A DNA stretch of 64,000 nt from Nostoc sp. S4 (GTDB lineage Bacteria; Cyanobacteriota; Cyanobacteriia; Cyanobacteriales; Nostocaceae): the NCBI GenBank assembly GCA_029379225.1, contig JAQYWR010000004.1:186001-250000 (forward strand). Direction: 5' to 3'. Below the pieces are notes generated by a model that was not told where the DNA came from, did not search any database, and saw only the letters and a program-made list of their open reading frames with translations. This document shows, piece after piece, positions 47,726 to 57,432 of the stretch. Each line of letters starts with the position of its first letter. Position 1 is the stretch's first letter. Both the position numbers and the translations under genes were made by a program.

Positions 47726-48469
47726 ATGAGTTTGATTTAGATAACTAGGGTCTTCAGTGCCAAGCAGCTTGTCCCAGAACCTAAAATACAAACCGTAATG
47801 TACTTTATACTTGCGATGATGTATTGAATGATGCATAGAACCAATCAGCCACTTTCCCATCCAATAGTTCTTATATGAAGTAGGAAATACCTCAAATCCA
47901 AGATGGGTAAACACAGCCCATACTGTCATAGTTATAAGTGCGGCAACTAAGGTAATAAAATGCAGTGGAACTATGAAGCTCACACCTGCAAAAAAAAGTG
48001 CTTGCATAATTGCCTCTGGCAAATCAAATGCAGAAGAGCTCCAAGGCGTTGGTTCTCCTGAACGGTGGTGTCCATAATGCATCCATTTAAAAATTAGAGG
48101 GTGGTGAAACATCCGATGGATAAAGTAAAAGTATGTATCCTGAAGAATTAACACCAGACCAAAGCTAGCTATCAAATACCACAATCCGTACTGGTGTAAA
48201 TCAGTGTATAATAGCGTTGCTCCCCAAGTATACTCTGAAATTATAAACGCTCCACAAATACCAAAAATCACTGCGGAGAGTATCGATAATTCAATATCTT
48301 TTCTAATGGAAGAATTCATCAACGGTTTCAAACGCAAACTCTTGTTGGCGAGAGACTTTCCCATAACTGAATAAAAGAGCAAGTATGCTCCTCCAGCTAT
48401 CAGAAAATATCGAGCAAGAGTGATAACGAAGAAGAAAAAGCAATAATACCAAAATGAGTGACTCGTCAA
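47720..48469 (-). CDS. Sterol desaturase/fatty acid hydroxylase family protein
   Basis: This is a 249-residue membrane protein with the His motifs of the ERG3/FA-hydroxylase family: HRMFHH (residues 118-123), HYGHH (131-135) and HHSIHH (213-218). An HYG follows in KVHYGLYFRFWD. Four membrane helices are visible. The di-iron centre would hydroxylate or desaturate a lipid or carotenoid; relatives include carotenoid hydroxylases (CrtZ-like) and sterol desaturases. Convergence with the CrtR-like gene hints at related substrates but does not prove it. The start at 48469 precedes a hydrophobic N-terminus directly. Confidence 0.8.
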   Translation of the reverse strand: MTSHSFWYYCFFFFVITLARYFLIAGGAYLLFYSVMGKSLANKSLRLKPLMNSSIRKDIELSILSAVIFGICGAFIISEYTWGATLLYTDLHQYGLWYLIASFGLVLILQDTYFYFIHRMFHHPLIFKWMHYGHHRSGEPTPWSSSAFDLPEAIMQALFFAGVSFIVPLHFITLVAALITMTVWAVFTHLGFEVFPTSYKNYWMGKWLIGSMHHSIHHRKYKVHYGLYFRFWDKLLGTEDPSYLNQTHT

Positions 48470-49059
48470 TCAGACCTATCCCTAATATTAATTTAGTGAA
48501 ATGAAAGTGCCGATTATACAGCAAATTTCAAATCAGTGAAGTATACAACCTAAGTCTGGTAGCTTAACGTCAAACCTTTTTGACTTCTGAATTCTGACGC
48601 CTTGGCAGAGCGTCTTTGCGAGGCTCCTGAATTAATAAATTATGCTCTATCAAGCAATTCACATTTAATAATCTCAGTATTTGAGAGAAAAAGCAAGAAC
48701 GTATAAGACTGTTAACAGACAGGTAAAAATCTAGTTGAAATAATTACAATACAGTTAAGACAGTCAATGATGAAAAAATTGTACAACCAACGATAAAAAA
48801 ATTACCCTACTCCCGACTCCTCACTCTCTATTTTTAAGCTACCTAATTACAGGAAAATTTCATAATCAAACATAAAAAAGGTTTATAACCCTACTTTCTA
48901 TTCCCTACTGCATTTTTTAAGCTAGTTAAGACAGTAAAATTTACTCAAAAATAGTTTTCGGGTAAGTGCAATCAAGCCAGTAGAAGGAAGTCGATGCCTG
49001 ATAAAAATGGTAAAAATAATTTGATATCTCTAGCGATCCAAGCTTAGTTGTAATTTTCT
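48470..49059. other. Spacer with short repeats
   Basis: 48585-48635 has TTCTGAATT-type and GACGCCTTGGCAGAGCGTCT palindromic sequence. The rest is AT-rich with no gene recognised. The lipid kinase promoter should lie at the right end. Confidence 0.5.
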
Positions 49060-50031
49060 ATGAATCGTTCCGCCTGCCTCATCTTCAATCCAGTAGCGGG
49101 TCAAGGTGACCCAGAATTAGAACTGGCAGAAATTCGAGCAATATTAGAGCCAGAAATCGATTTAGATATTTATCTAACAACGGAAGAAATTGGTGCAGAC
49201 GCGTTGGCGTATGCAGCAGTAGAGCGAGGGGTAGATGCGATAATCGCTTCTGGGGGAGATGGCACTCTCTCGGCAGCAGCGGCCGCAATAGTGGGTAGTG
49301 ATATTCCATTTGGGATAATTTCCCGAGGTACAGCAAACGCTTTTGCCACAGCTTTAGGAATTCCTGACACGATCGCATCTGCATGTCAGACAATTTTGCA
49401 CGGAGGAACCCGCAATGTAGATGTAGCCTATTGCAACAATCTTCCAATGGTATTACTAGTAGGCGTTGGTTTTGAAGCTGAAACTGTAGAACTCGCAGAC
49501 CGAGAAGCCAAGAATCGTTTTGGAATGATGGCTTACGTCCTCGCAGGACTTCAGCAACTAAGAAACTTAAAGAACTTTGATGTTGAAATTGAAACCGAAG
49601 ACAGAATAATTAAAACAAGTGCTTGTGCAGTAACGGTGGCAAATGCCGCGCCTGCCACTTCAGTTTTAGCACAGGGGCCAGCAGGGATCATTTTTGATGA
49701 CGGGTTACTAGATTTAACGATTGTAGCTCCAACTACAAAAGCTGGAGCGATCGCTGCTACATTCCATCTGTTTCAAACAGCTTCTACAGGTAACGCAGCA
49801 GAACGCAATGACATTGGTTACCTGCGATCCAAACAATTTAAAATTACTACAGACCCACCCCAAAAAGTTGTTTTGGATGGCGAAATCATTGGCACAACAC
49901 CAATAGAAGTTAAGTGTGTAGAAGCAGGCTTAAAAATTTTTGTGCCACTAGTAGAAGAAGTAGAGCCAACAGAAAAACTAGAGGGACTCCCCAACTTGAT
50001 TATTGAGATGAAAAATCCAGTCGAAGAGTGA
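49060..50031 (+). CDS. YegS/BmrU-type lipid kinase (diacylglycerol kinase fold)
   Basis: This is a 323-residue soluble kinase. The N-terminal domain has CLIFNPVAGQGDPELELAEI and the nucleotide motif SGGDGTLSAAAAAIVGSDIPFGIISRGTANAFATALGIP (GGDGT at about residues 66-70). The C-terminal beta domain has VGVGFEAETVELADREAKNRFG and FDDGLLDLTIVAP. It phosphorylates a lipid head, probably diacylglycerol or a related lipid, at the inner face of the membrane. The exact substrate is unknown. A metallophosphoesterase gene follows 110 bases downstream on the same strand; the two may be cotranscribed. Confidence 0.9.
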   Translation: MNRSACLIFNPVAGQGDPELELAEIRAILEPEIDLDIYLTTEEIGADALAYAAVERGVDAIIASGGDGTLSAAAAAIVGSDIPFGIISRGTANAFATALGIPDTIASACQTILHGGTRNVDVAYCNNLPMVLLVGVGFEAETVELADREAKNRFGMMAYVLAGLQQLRNLKNFDVEIETEDRIIKTSACAVTVANAAPATSVLAQGPAGIIFDDGLLDLTIVAPTTKAGAIAATFHLFQTASTGNAAERNDIGYLRSKQFKITTDPPQKVVLDGEIIGTTPIEVKCVEAGLKIFVPLVEEVEPTEKLEGLPNLIIEMKNPVEE

Positions 50032-50141
50032 GGGTATGGCATTAGGAAGTGTTGACTGTTGACTGTTGAACCAGAATTTATGATTTGCCTTTTTGCCCCC
50101 CCCTGCTCCCTTACAATTGAAGATTCAGGAGTTAGATTGCA

Positions 50142-51707
50142 TTGAAACTAGTATCCGATCCACCTATTGCTAAAAAAATTCGCAAAATGAATCAACGGGT
50201 ACGATGGCAAGACCCGTTGATTGTAGAACGCAGCATCGACCAAACTCGATTAGTGCTAAATGATGGCCAAGCAGAGGATTCAGAGTTTTCGTTTCTAGTT
50301 GTAGGTGATAGTGGTTCTGGAAGGCATGGGGGACAGAATCCCCAGCGACAGGTAGCCGAACTGATGCTCCCCCATCACAATGAATGTCGTTTTATGCTAC
50401 ATACCGGGGATGTAATCTATTTAGTGGGGTCGAGTGAGTACTACCAGCAGAACTTCATTGAACCTTACCGAGAGTTTCTCTTGAGTGGAGAGCATCCCAG
50501 ACAAATTGCTTACGACCAGATGGTTTTTAAGCTGCCGATTTTACCTGTACTGGGAAATCATGATTATTATGACTTACCGATTTTCTTAGGCTTAGTATCT
50601 GTGACAACATTACCTATTCGTAAGCTGTTGCGATCGCGGTTAGATTTAGATGTAGGTTTGCATGGCTCAGATACGGGTGATGCCTACGCACGGGCGTTTT
50701 TAGACTATCTCAAAGCGTTTAGGCTTCCAGGAGAGTTAGACGATCATTTGAATCGCTACTATACTGCTAAGACACACACAGGTCGTTGTCTTTCTTATCA
50801 ACCAGGGCACTTCACCCGCCTCCCCAATCGCTACTATACTTTTCGCTATGGCGGTATTGACTTTTTTGCCTTGGATTCTAATACATTTAACGATCCACCA
50901 CCCCTGCCAAAAACAAGGCAAGGTGAAGCCGACCGTCAAGTCTTGGAAAAACGTCGCCAGGATTTAGAGCAAGAAAAGCTGCAAATCATGGAAAGCTCAA
51001 CTAAGCTCAATCCCGAAAACCCGATCGAAGTCGATGAGTTAGAGGACTTCCAAGCCAAGCTGTCGCAAATTGAAGAAATTATTGTTGATATTGATAAGCA
51101 ACTAGCCACAGACCGACCAACCGAGACTGATATTGAACAACTCGATTGGCTCAAGCAGAGATTAATTGAATCTTGGAACACAGAGGAAGTTCGGGGACGA
51201 GTGGTTTATTTCCACCATCCTCCTTATGTGACTGAGGCGACGAAGTGGCAACAGGCACAAACTTTGACGATTCGCAACCACCTACGTGATGTTCTTGATG
51301 GAGTAGCTCAACAAATAGGTTCTCTCAATCAGGGGCGTCCTTTAATAGATTTGGTATTAAATGGACACGCCCACTGTCTAGAATATCTCCAAACAACGGA
51401 TACAGGACACGGTGATTCTCATATCCACTGGCTTGTTTGTGGTGGTAGCGGATTTAGTCTGCGACGCCAGCGAATTGAAGGAGCAGATTTGATGGAGGAG
51501 AATAAATTAGTAGCGCGATCGCATTTGTTCATTGGCCGCAACGGTTACCGTTCTCAGAAACGACGGCCTTATTCAGGTTTACGCATTGATGTCAAAGGCG
51601 AAGGTCATCCCAAGTTTATTGTTCGTCCCTTGGTTGCCGAATGGTATCAACGACAATGGCATAATAGCGAACTTGAACCGTTGATCGTTTCAGGAATGGG
51701 GGATTGA
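50142..51707 (+). CDS. Calcineurin-like metallophosphoesterase
   Basis: This is a 521-residue protein with the two-metal motifs in order: VVGDSGSG, HTGDVIYLVG (GD-x-x-Y), LGNHDYYD (GNHD), FHHPPY and NGHAHCLEY (GHAH). A charged coiled-coil insertion (about residues 255-345, LEKRRQDLEQEKLQIMESS and onward) splits the fold between GNHD and the later His motifs, which is unusual. The start used is TTG 50142; ATG 50187 (MNQRVRWQDP) is a good alternative. No signal peptide or membrane helix is seen, so it is probably cytoplasmic. Substrate unknown. It may form an operon with the upstream lipid kinase. Confidence 0.8.
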   Translation: MKLVSDPPIAKKIRKMNQRVRWQDPLIVERSIDQTRLVLNDGQAEDSEFSFLVVGDSGSGRHGGQNPQRQVAELMLPHHNECRFMLHTGDVIYLVGSSEYYQQNFIEPYREFLLSGEHPRQIAYDQMVFKLPILPVLGNHDYYDLPIFLGLVSVTTLPIRKLLRSRLDLDVGLHGSDTGDAYARAFLDYLKAFRLPGELDDHLNRYYTAKTHTGRCLSYQPGHFTRLPNRYYTFRYGGIDFFALDSNTFNDPPPLPKTRQGEADRQVLEKRRQDLEQEKLQIMESSTKLNPENPIEVDELEDFQAKLSQIEEIIVDIDKQLATDRPTETDIEQLDWLKQRLIESWNTEEVRGRVVYFHHPPYVTEATKWQQAQTLTIRNHLRDVLDGVAQQIGSLNQGRPLIDLVLNGHAHCLEYLQTTDTGHGDSHIHWLVCGGSGFSLRRQRIEGADLMEENKLVARSHLFIGRNGYRSQKRRPYSGLRIDVKGEGHPKFIVRPLVAEWYQRQWHNSELEPLIVSGMGD

Positions 51708-51767
51708 AGTATTGACTGTTGAGCAGAACTAGAGACGCTACGGCTTTGTGCTTTCCACATTCTCCAT

Positions 51768-52952
51768 TCACCGATCTACCGATCCCATCACAACATCAAT
51801 ACTTCCCAGGATGACAAAAATATCTGCTACTTTTTGACCTCGAATTAATTGAGGTAAAACTTGTAAATTATTGAAATCGGCTGGACGAATTTTCCAACGC
51901 CAAGGGAAAATGCGATCGTCTCCAATAATATAGATTCCTAATTCTCCTCTTCCTGATTCCACACGGACATAGTTTTCGCCCTGAGGAATTTTAAATGTGG
52001 GCGCGACTTTTTTGGCAATGAATTGGTAATCAAACCCGTTCCACTCAGATTTAGTACCTGCTACCATGCGTTGAGCTTCTAAATTTTCATATGCACCACC
52101 AGGTAATCCCTCAAGTGCTTGCTGAATAATCTTAACTGACTCACGCATCTCTCCAATTCTGACGAGATACCTGGCAAAACAATCTCCTGCTGTATCCCAC
52201 TGTACTTCCCAGTTAAAATCGTCGTAGCATTCGTAGTGGTCAACCTTTCGTAAATCCCACTTCACGCCAGAAGCCCGTAACATCGGGCCAGATATCCCCC
52301 AATTAATTGCTTCTTCCCGACTTAAAACCCCTACACCCTCAACTCGACAGCGAAAAATTGGGTTATTAGTAATCAGTCTTTCATATTCATCAATCTTTGG
52401 TAGAAAGTAATTACAGAAGTCTTGGCATTTATCTACCCAACCGTAAGGTAAATCAGCAGCAACCCCACCCATGCGAAAATAATTATTATTGACCATCCGA
52501 TAGCCTGTGGCAGCCTCAAACAAGTCGAGAATCATTTCGCGATCGCGCAAAGTGTAAAATATTGGAGTTTGTGCGCCAGTGTCTCCGACAAAAGGCCCCA
52601 ACCACAACAGATGGTTGACAATTCGGGCTAACTCCAGCATGATTACCCGAATGTAGCTGGCACGTTTGGGGATCGCGATATTTGCCAGTTTCTCGACAGC
52701 ATTCACTGTTACGGCTTCATTAAACATGCCGCCATAATAGTCCCATCGACTTACATAAGGTACATACATAATATTGGTACGGTTTTCAGCAATTTTTTCC
52801 ATACCTCGGTGTAGGTAGCCAATCACAGGTTCACAATCAACCACATCTTCGCCATCCAAGGTGACGATAATCCGAAAGCAGCCATGCATAGAGGGGTGAT
52901 GCGGGCCAAAGTTAATCGTCATTGGCTCGGTTTTGGTTTCAATTCTTACCAT
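51768..52952 (-). CDS. ndhH: NAD(P)H-quinone oxidoreductase subunit H
   Basis: This is a 394-residue protein, full length for NdhH. It starts [24 protein letters not shown], with the typical GPHHPSMHG and [10 protein letters not shown] blocks. The end [18 protein letters not shown] also belongs to NdhH. It is a peripheral-arm subunit of the photosynthetic NDH-1 complex on thylakoids, which works in cyclic electron flow, respiration and carbon uptake. It is encoded alone, as is usual for ndhH in cyanobacteria. An AraC regulator lies upstream on the same strand. Confidence 0.97.
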   Translation of the reverse strand: MVRIETKTEPMTINFGPHHPSMHGCFRIIVTLDGEDVVDCEPVIGYLHRGMEKIAENRTNIMYVPYVSRWDYYGGMFNEAVTVNAVEKLANIAIPKRASYIRVIMLELARIVNHLLWLGPFVGDTGAQTPIFYTLRDREMILDLFEAATGYRMVNNNYFRMGGVAADLPYGWVDKCQDFCNYFLPKIDEYERLITNNPIFRCRVEGVGVLSREEAINWGISGPMLRASGVKWDLRKVDHYECYDDFNWEVQWDTAGDCFARYLVRIGEMRESVKIIQQALEGLPGGAYENLEAQRMVAGTKSEWNGFDYQFIAKKVAPTFKIPQGENYVRVESGRGELGIYIIGDDRIFPWRWKIRPADFNNLQVLPQLIRGQKVADIFVILGSIDVVMGSVDR

Positions 52953-53067
52953 AAATCAAAAGTTTCCCTAATCCCTAATAATTCTAAATAAGATACTATT
53001 TGGGAAAATTTTAGAGAATTTGGAAGCTGGAATCTTGCAAATTCGTCCGATTTTTTGCAGATTTTTC

Positions 53068-53964
53068 CTATCTTTGTTGAATAGCTTTCGGGGTTATACC
53101 CATTAACCGCTTACAGTGAAAATTTAGATGGCTTTGGCTAGCAAAACCAACCAATTGAGCTATTTCAGCTATTGTCATTTCTCTGTTGAGCAATAATTCA
53201 TAGGCTCGTTGCACCCGACAGTGAATTACATAGTTATGAGGAGTCATTGCTGTAGATTGTTTGAAAAGCTGGGAAAAATAATGGGGACTCATTGGTATTA
53301 ATGCCGCCAATTCTGCTAAACCTAAATTTTGGTCAAGATGTTCTTGAATGTAGTCGATAACTTGCTGTAATTGACGCTGTGATAAACCATTTTTATATGC
53401 TTTTAATATTGGTTTGCGTGTAGAATAGTGTTCCATCAGATGTACTGATAAGGCATTTGCCATCGTCTCTGCATAAAGACGACTGCCTAAGGGATTACTT
53501 TTCAAAATGCCTTTGAGTGCTAGTCCCATTTGATAAACCAGAGGGTCAGGTGTGCTGAAGTGGGGTATAAGTTCAATTTGTTTGCTATCTGCTGTTTCGT
53601 CAATTGCACGAGCAAAAATCTCTGGTTTTATGGCGAGTAGAATAAAGTCGCCTTCAGCGTCCCAAGCCGCCTGATGACCTACATTAACAGGAGTTATAAG
53701 AATATCGCCTCCAAGTGCAGCATCACGATGTCTGCATCCATCCATTTTCCGTTCGGCATGAATTACCCGCGCTCCATGAGTGAAAATAAGTAGAGAGTGC
53801 CATTGGGGAGTGGAAACTTCAGGAAATGCACAAGCAGGTTGACACATGTATGCAAGTGAAATTCCATGCCAACCTGCTTGAATACTCGTGAGAATTGGTA
53901 GACGTGGGAATAGTGGGAGTAGATCATCTTCTTTAGTGACAACTAAAGGCTTTATTTCTGACAT
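53068..53964 (-). CDS. AraC family transcriptional regulator
   Basis: This is a 298-residue protein. The N-terminal part (about residues 1-170) is a cupin-like sensor domain. The C-terminal part has the two helix-turn-helix units of AraC: QLQQVIDYIQEHLDQNLGLAELAALIPMSPHYFSQLFKQ and MTIAEIAQLVGFASQSHLNFHCKRLMGITP. The ligand and target genes are unknown. It does not neighbour an obvious metabolic operon; ndhH is downstream but separated by 115 bases. A rho-independent terminator belonging to the next upstream gene lies at 54130. Confidence 0.9.
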   Translation of the reverse strand: MSEIKPLVVTKEDDLLPLFPRLPILTSIQAGWHGISLAYMCQPACAFPEVSTPQWHSLLIFTHGARVIHAERKMDGCRHRDAALGGDILITPVNVGHQAAWDAEGDFILLAIKPEIFARAIDETADSKQIELIPHFSTPDPLVYQMGLALKGILKSNPLGSRLYAETMANALSVHLMEHYSTRKPILKAYKNGLSQRQLQQVIDYIQEHLDQNLGLAELAALIPMSPHYFSQLFKQSTAMTPHNYVIHCRVQRAYELLLNREMTIAEIAQLVGFASQSHLNFHCKRLMGITPKAIQQR

Positions 53965-54129
53965 AGGTTGCCATAAATTCTTCTAAACCCAATCTATCAA
54001 AAACTAAGAAATCCGAAAAAGGGACTGGAGATTAACTAATATTATGTGCAGTTGAAAACTTATTATTTAGACTTAAGCAATAATCATAAATATTGTTGTA
54101 CAGCTACTGATTAATTTAACCATAAAAAC

Positions 54130-54152
54130 AGAGACGTAACCATTACGTCTCT
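54130..54152 (-). terminator. Terminator after the acidic protein gene
   Basis: On the minus strand AGAGACGTAA and TTACGTCTCT form a perfect 10-bp stem with a three-base loop. GTTTTTATG follows. It is 185 bases after the 54338 gene end. This hairpin type also occurs as a dispersed repeat in Nostoc relatives. Confidence 0.65.
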
Positions 54153-54337
54153 ACAAACTTTCTCGTTAGCCTTTATTACGTGTAATTGTACCCAGGAAAA
54201 AATAATGGTTTTTAACAGCTATCAGTTATTAGTTGTCAGTTTCGTCACTTGGTCTAAAGTTCCACACAAAATTTGGTGGTAAACGTTGGTGTGAGGTAAT
54301 ACCACACCAGACGCCTGTTTATTGTTCACTGATTTTA

Positions 54338-54745
54338 TTAAATTGCTCCTGGCCCTCTACCGCGCTGGTCACCTTTTTCTGTCAACTTACCTTCTTCATC
54401 ATCCTGGTTAACTTCTGCAAGTTCTTCAACACGTTCTGCTGTATCTTCTACTGCTTCTTGACGTGCATCACCCGGTGTTTCGTAGTACATTTCAGGTTCA
54501 ACTGCATAGTTATTTAACAAACCTTCTTTGTCTACAGTGTAACCGTCAGTAGTACGTATACTTTCGGCATCAGTTTGGTCATCGGTAGGTGAACTTGCTT
54601 CTCTTTCTTCTGTAGGAACTGTTTTGTACTTATCTCCTTCTCTTTCTCTCCGAGCAGCTGTTTCAGCGGGGATAATACCGCGATCGTATGTATCTTCTTC
54701 TGCGCGTTCGGATGAATCTATACCTTTTTTAGCTGCTTCAGCCAT
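54338..54745 (-). CDS. Acidic, probably disordered protein
   Basis: This is a 135-residue, highly hydrophilic protein (MAEAAKKGIDSSERAEEDTY and onward) rich in Glu, Asp, Thr and Arg, with no hydrophobic core. It is probably disordered, like desiccation or stress proteins. Short blocks such as ETAARREREGDKYKTVPTEE and TTDGYTVDKEGLLNNYAVEPEMYYE could be conserved. I chose the ATG at 54745: the upstream in-frame ATG (54760) is itself part of the GAGGAC ribosome site. Function unknown; it has its own terminator. Confidence 0.7.
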   Translation of the reverse strand: MAEAAKKGIDSSERAEEDTYDRGIIPAETAARREREGDKYKTVPTEEREASSPTDDQTDAESIRTTDGYTVDKEGLLNNYAVEPEMYYETPGDARQEAVEDTAERVEELAEVNQDDEEGKLTEKGDQRGRGPGAI

Positions 54746-54760
54746 AAATAATGTCCTCAT

Positions 54761-55225
54761 TAAAAAATGTATTAAATAACATTCGAGAACTAGAGTAGGC
54801 TGGTTTTCAGTTACAATCTACTATCTTGAGAAGTGATTTAAGTTTGGATATATATACTTTTCTCTATCTTTAGATGTATTTAAAAGATTAATATTAAAAC
54901 TAATTCAATAATTTTAATTTACATAGATTAAATAAAATAAACATTTTAGCTAACACTATTTTTTCATCAAGTAAGGCCAAATTTTTTGATTTATAGCAGT
55001 TTTCATTTAAATTAGCTACGCAGGTAGATTTGTAGCAACTGTTTTAAAAGTCAAGCGAGGTTATAACTATAGACGATTCTAGAAATCGACCCCTGCCTAG
55101 TCGATCGCTACTTATAAAAGGTGTAGTAAGCGAACAGAATGGTTTTTGTAATCAATAATAATTTATAGTCATTTTCATTTTGGGTGATGAAAATGGCTAA
55201 AATTTTCTCAAGGGATTCTATGCAC
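54761..55225. other. AT-rich spacer, nothing recognised
   Basis: This region holds the promoter of the acidic protein gene and the end region of dgcN. Poly-A/T stretches at 54880-54970. No gene or clear hairpin. Confidence 0.5.
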
Positions 55226-56272
55226 CTAATTCTTCATTACTGCATCCAATAGCACATTAGCATCAAAACGGACGACATCGGTACAAGGTAGCCCCGTTTC
55301 TACTGTGATTTGAGCGATCGCTTCATGAGCCGCAGATTCATCTAGATGAGCTGTGTTTAGCGCTATACCTACTACAGGCACACTTGCAAAAGCACCACCA
55401 GCACTGGCGACAGTTTCATAAAGCTGGATTACTTTACGTAAAGGTGGAATTACTACATGGGGATGTTTACGTATATGAACTTGTCCGGCTCGGTGTGCCA
55501 ATACCAGTTGAGTTGGTTGGGAACCGCGGATTAAGGGTAGGGTTGCTGTGGAACCAGGATGTAGCAGCGAACCTTGTCCTTCAATGTGCAGAATATCGTA
55601 GTTTTTGCCATAGCGCATCACCATCTGTTCGACAGCACCGGCGGCAAAGTCCACCCGCACAGCATCCAAAGGCACACCATCACCTTCTAGCATCACACCA
55701 GTTTGACCTGTGGCTAAGAATTTAGAATTCCATCCACGCAGTTTTGCCGCCCAATGTAATTCTAGGCTAGTTGACATTTTACCGATCGCCATATCAGTTC
55801 CCACAGTCAATACCCGCCGACACAAGAGGGTGCGTGCCATTCCACTAGCAATACCTATATTAGACGGCTCTTTCCGCACATCCCAAATTAGTTGCCCTGG
55901 TTTGAGGAGTGCGTTTAACTCTGGCATATTTGCCATCAGCGTGTGTAAACCATTGATTAGGGACATTCCAGCTTGTAGAGCATCTTTAATTTCCAGCCAG
56001 TAATCATCTGGTACGACGCCACCTCCTGGGGCTATACCTATTACCAAGACTTCTGGCTTATACTCCAAGGCTGCCGCTACTGATGCTACAATTGGCACTT
56101 CACGCTTGATACCTGTTAATTCTGGTAGGGATTTTCCAGTAGAGTCGCGATCTATAACTGCGACGATTGGGGCTTGACTATAACGTAAAATTGCTAGCCC
56201 TGTCTTGCCATCAAGCCCCCTAATTCCCTCATGAAGTAAAATAGCTATTCGTTGATTAAGTCCTAGACGCAC
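55226..56272 (-). CDS. dgcN: DUF1611/DgcN-type protein (predicted D-glutamate N-acetyltransferase)
   Basis: This is a 348-residue soluble protein of the DUF1611 family. Its N-terminal Rossmann-like domain has RIAILLHEGIRGLDGKTGLAILRYS and VLVIGIAPGGG. The C-terminal P-loop-like domain has LTVGTDMAIGKMSTSLELHWAA and ILHIEGQGSLLHPG. In marine bacteria DgcN acetylates D-glutamate, and DgcA racemises the product for L-glutamate recovery. Here the start (GTG 56272) overlaps the end of the dgcA-like gene by 17 bases, a sign of translational coupling. The enzyme role in cyanobacteria is inferred from the pair. Confidence 0.75.
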   Translation of the reverse strand: MRLGLNQRIAILLHEGIRGLDGKTGLAILRYSQAPIVAVIDRDSTGKSLPELTGIKREVPIVASVAAALEYKPEVLVIGIAPGGGVVPDDYWLEIKDALQAGMSLINGLHTLMANMPELNALLKPGQLIWDVRKEPSNIGIASGMARTLLCRRVLTVGTDMAIGKMSTSLELHWAAKLRGWNSKFLATGQTGVMLEGDGVPLDAVRVDFAAGAVEQMVMRYGKNYDILHIEGQGSLLHPGSTATLPLIRGSQPTQLVLAHRAGQVHIRKHPHVVIPPLRKVIQLYETVASAGGAFASVPVVGIALNTAHLDESAAHEAIAQITVETGLPCTDVVRFDANVLLDAVMKN

Positions 56273-57308
56273 TGTGTTGTACCCCCAAACCTGGTAATTC
56301 GTTTGGCAAAACTCTCCCTTGTTCGATCAATGCACCTGTAAAGGGGTCATTAATTAAGTTAAGGTGACTGTCTAAATCTAAATAATCAGCTAGTGGTGCT
56401 AGCTGTACTGCTGCTGTATTGGCTAACGAGCTGTCAGAATAGCAACCGAACATTACTTGTAACTTATAGGCACGAGCTACATGTACCATTCGCATTGCCT
56501 CGGTTAGTCCCCCTGATTTCATCAGTTTGATATTAATACCATCCACGTAGTTTGCTAAATCCGGAATATCAGAACTTGTAAAGCAACTTTCATCGACAAA
56601 GATGGGCAGAGGAGAATTTTGCTTGAGTTTTGCTAAGCTTGTTTCCTGCCCCCGTGGCAATGGTTGTTCTACATATTTTATACCTAAATCAGCCAGCCAA
56701 TTGCACATGGCGATCGCATCTGCTAAACTCCAGCCACCGTTAGCATCAACAAAAAATTCTAGTTTTGGTGCTGCTTTTTGCACTGCTAAGAGCATTTTTC
56801 GGTCTGCTTCTATGCCATCTGGGTTACCTAGCTTGACTTTGAAAACACGCACATCCGTAAAGTTTAACCAGTCTTTTGCCCTGGCGATCGCCCCTGCTGG
56901 TGAATTAATCCCAATTGTCACAGAAGTCGGCACAATAGCGTGGCGATCGAGTCCCCAAATTTGCCATAAGGGTAACCCTACGCGCTTACCGAACCAATCG
57001 TGCATTGCCATATCCAAGGCTGCTTTCACCGCAGAAGGAACCTGGTTTTGGGTTAACACTTGCTCAATTTGCTGCCGCTGTAAGGGACTGAATGCTTGCA
57101 ACAGTGGTATAACTTGCTGTAATGCGTCTTTGATTGTATCAGTTGCTTGTCGACGATCGCCCACACCGAACGGCGACGCTTCCCCCCAGCCTTCGATGCC
57201 ATCTTCTGAAATTCTCACCCAGACATTTGTTGTCTGTGCCGTTGTCCCTCGACTAATAGTCAATGGGAATCTCTTATTAACTGTAAATAAATTTATATTT
57301 ATTTGCAT
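56256..57308 (-). CDS. dgcA: Enolase-superfamily dipeptide epimerase / N-acetyl-glutamate racemase (DgcA-like)
   Basis: This is a 350-residue muconate lactonising subgroup enzyme. The motifs are K-x-K in VFKVKLGNPDG, the metal acids in FFVDANGGWS, KYVEQPL and IFVDESCF, and the opposite base Lys in GINIKLMKSGGLTEAMR. The end DYLDLDSHLNLINDPF carries the DxD typical of dipeptide epimerases (L-Ala-D/L-Glu). Coupled to a DUF1611 gene it could instead act as the N-acetyl-D-glutamate racemase DgcA. Both activities serve recycling of peptidoglycan D-glutamate. The pair is transcribed away from a Nudix gene 124 bases off. Confidence 0.8.
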   Translation of the reverse strand: MQININLFTVNKRFPLTISRGTTAQTTNVWVRISEDGIEGWGEASPFGVGDRRQATDTIKDALQQVIPLLQAFSPLQRQQIEQVLTQNQVPSAVKAALDMAMHDWFGKRVGLPLWQIWGLDRHAIVPTSVTIGINSPAGAIARAKDWLNFTDVRVFKVKLGNPDGIEADRKMLLAVQKAAPKLEFFVDANGGWSLADAIAMCNWLADLGIKYVEQPLPRGQETSLAKLKQNSPLPIFVDESCFTSSDIPDLANYVDGINIKLMKSGGLTEAMRMVHVARAYKLQVMFGCYSDSSLANTAAVQLAPLADYLDLDSHLNLINDPFTGALIEQGRVLPNELPGLGVQHSASRT

Positions 57309-57432
57309 AAATATAGAGCTGATTATGTTATAGCAAAAGCCAGTGTAATTTCAAAATTTAGACTATCGGAGGTATCTGTTATACTTTTTTACATTCACTG
57401 CTTGACTCATTATTTTATTTGTTACTTAACTT

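Noticed and set aside
56602..57333. 243-codon plus-strand frame opposite dgcA
   Set aside because: The minus strand encodes a complete enolase-superfamily enzyme with all motifs.
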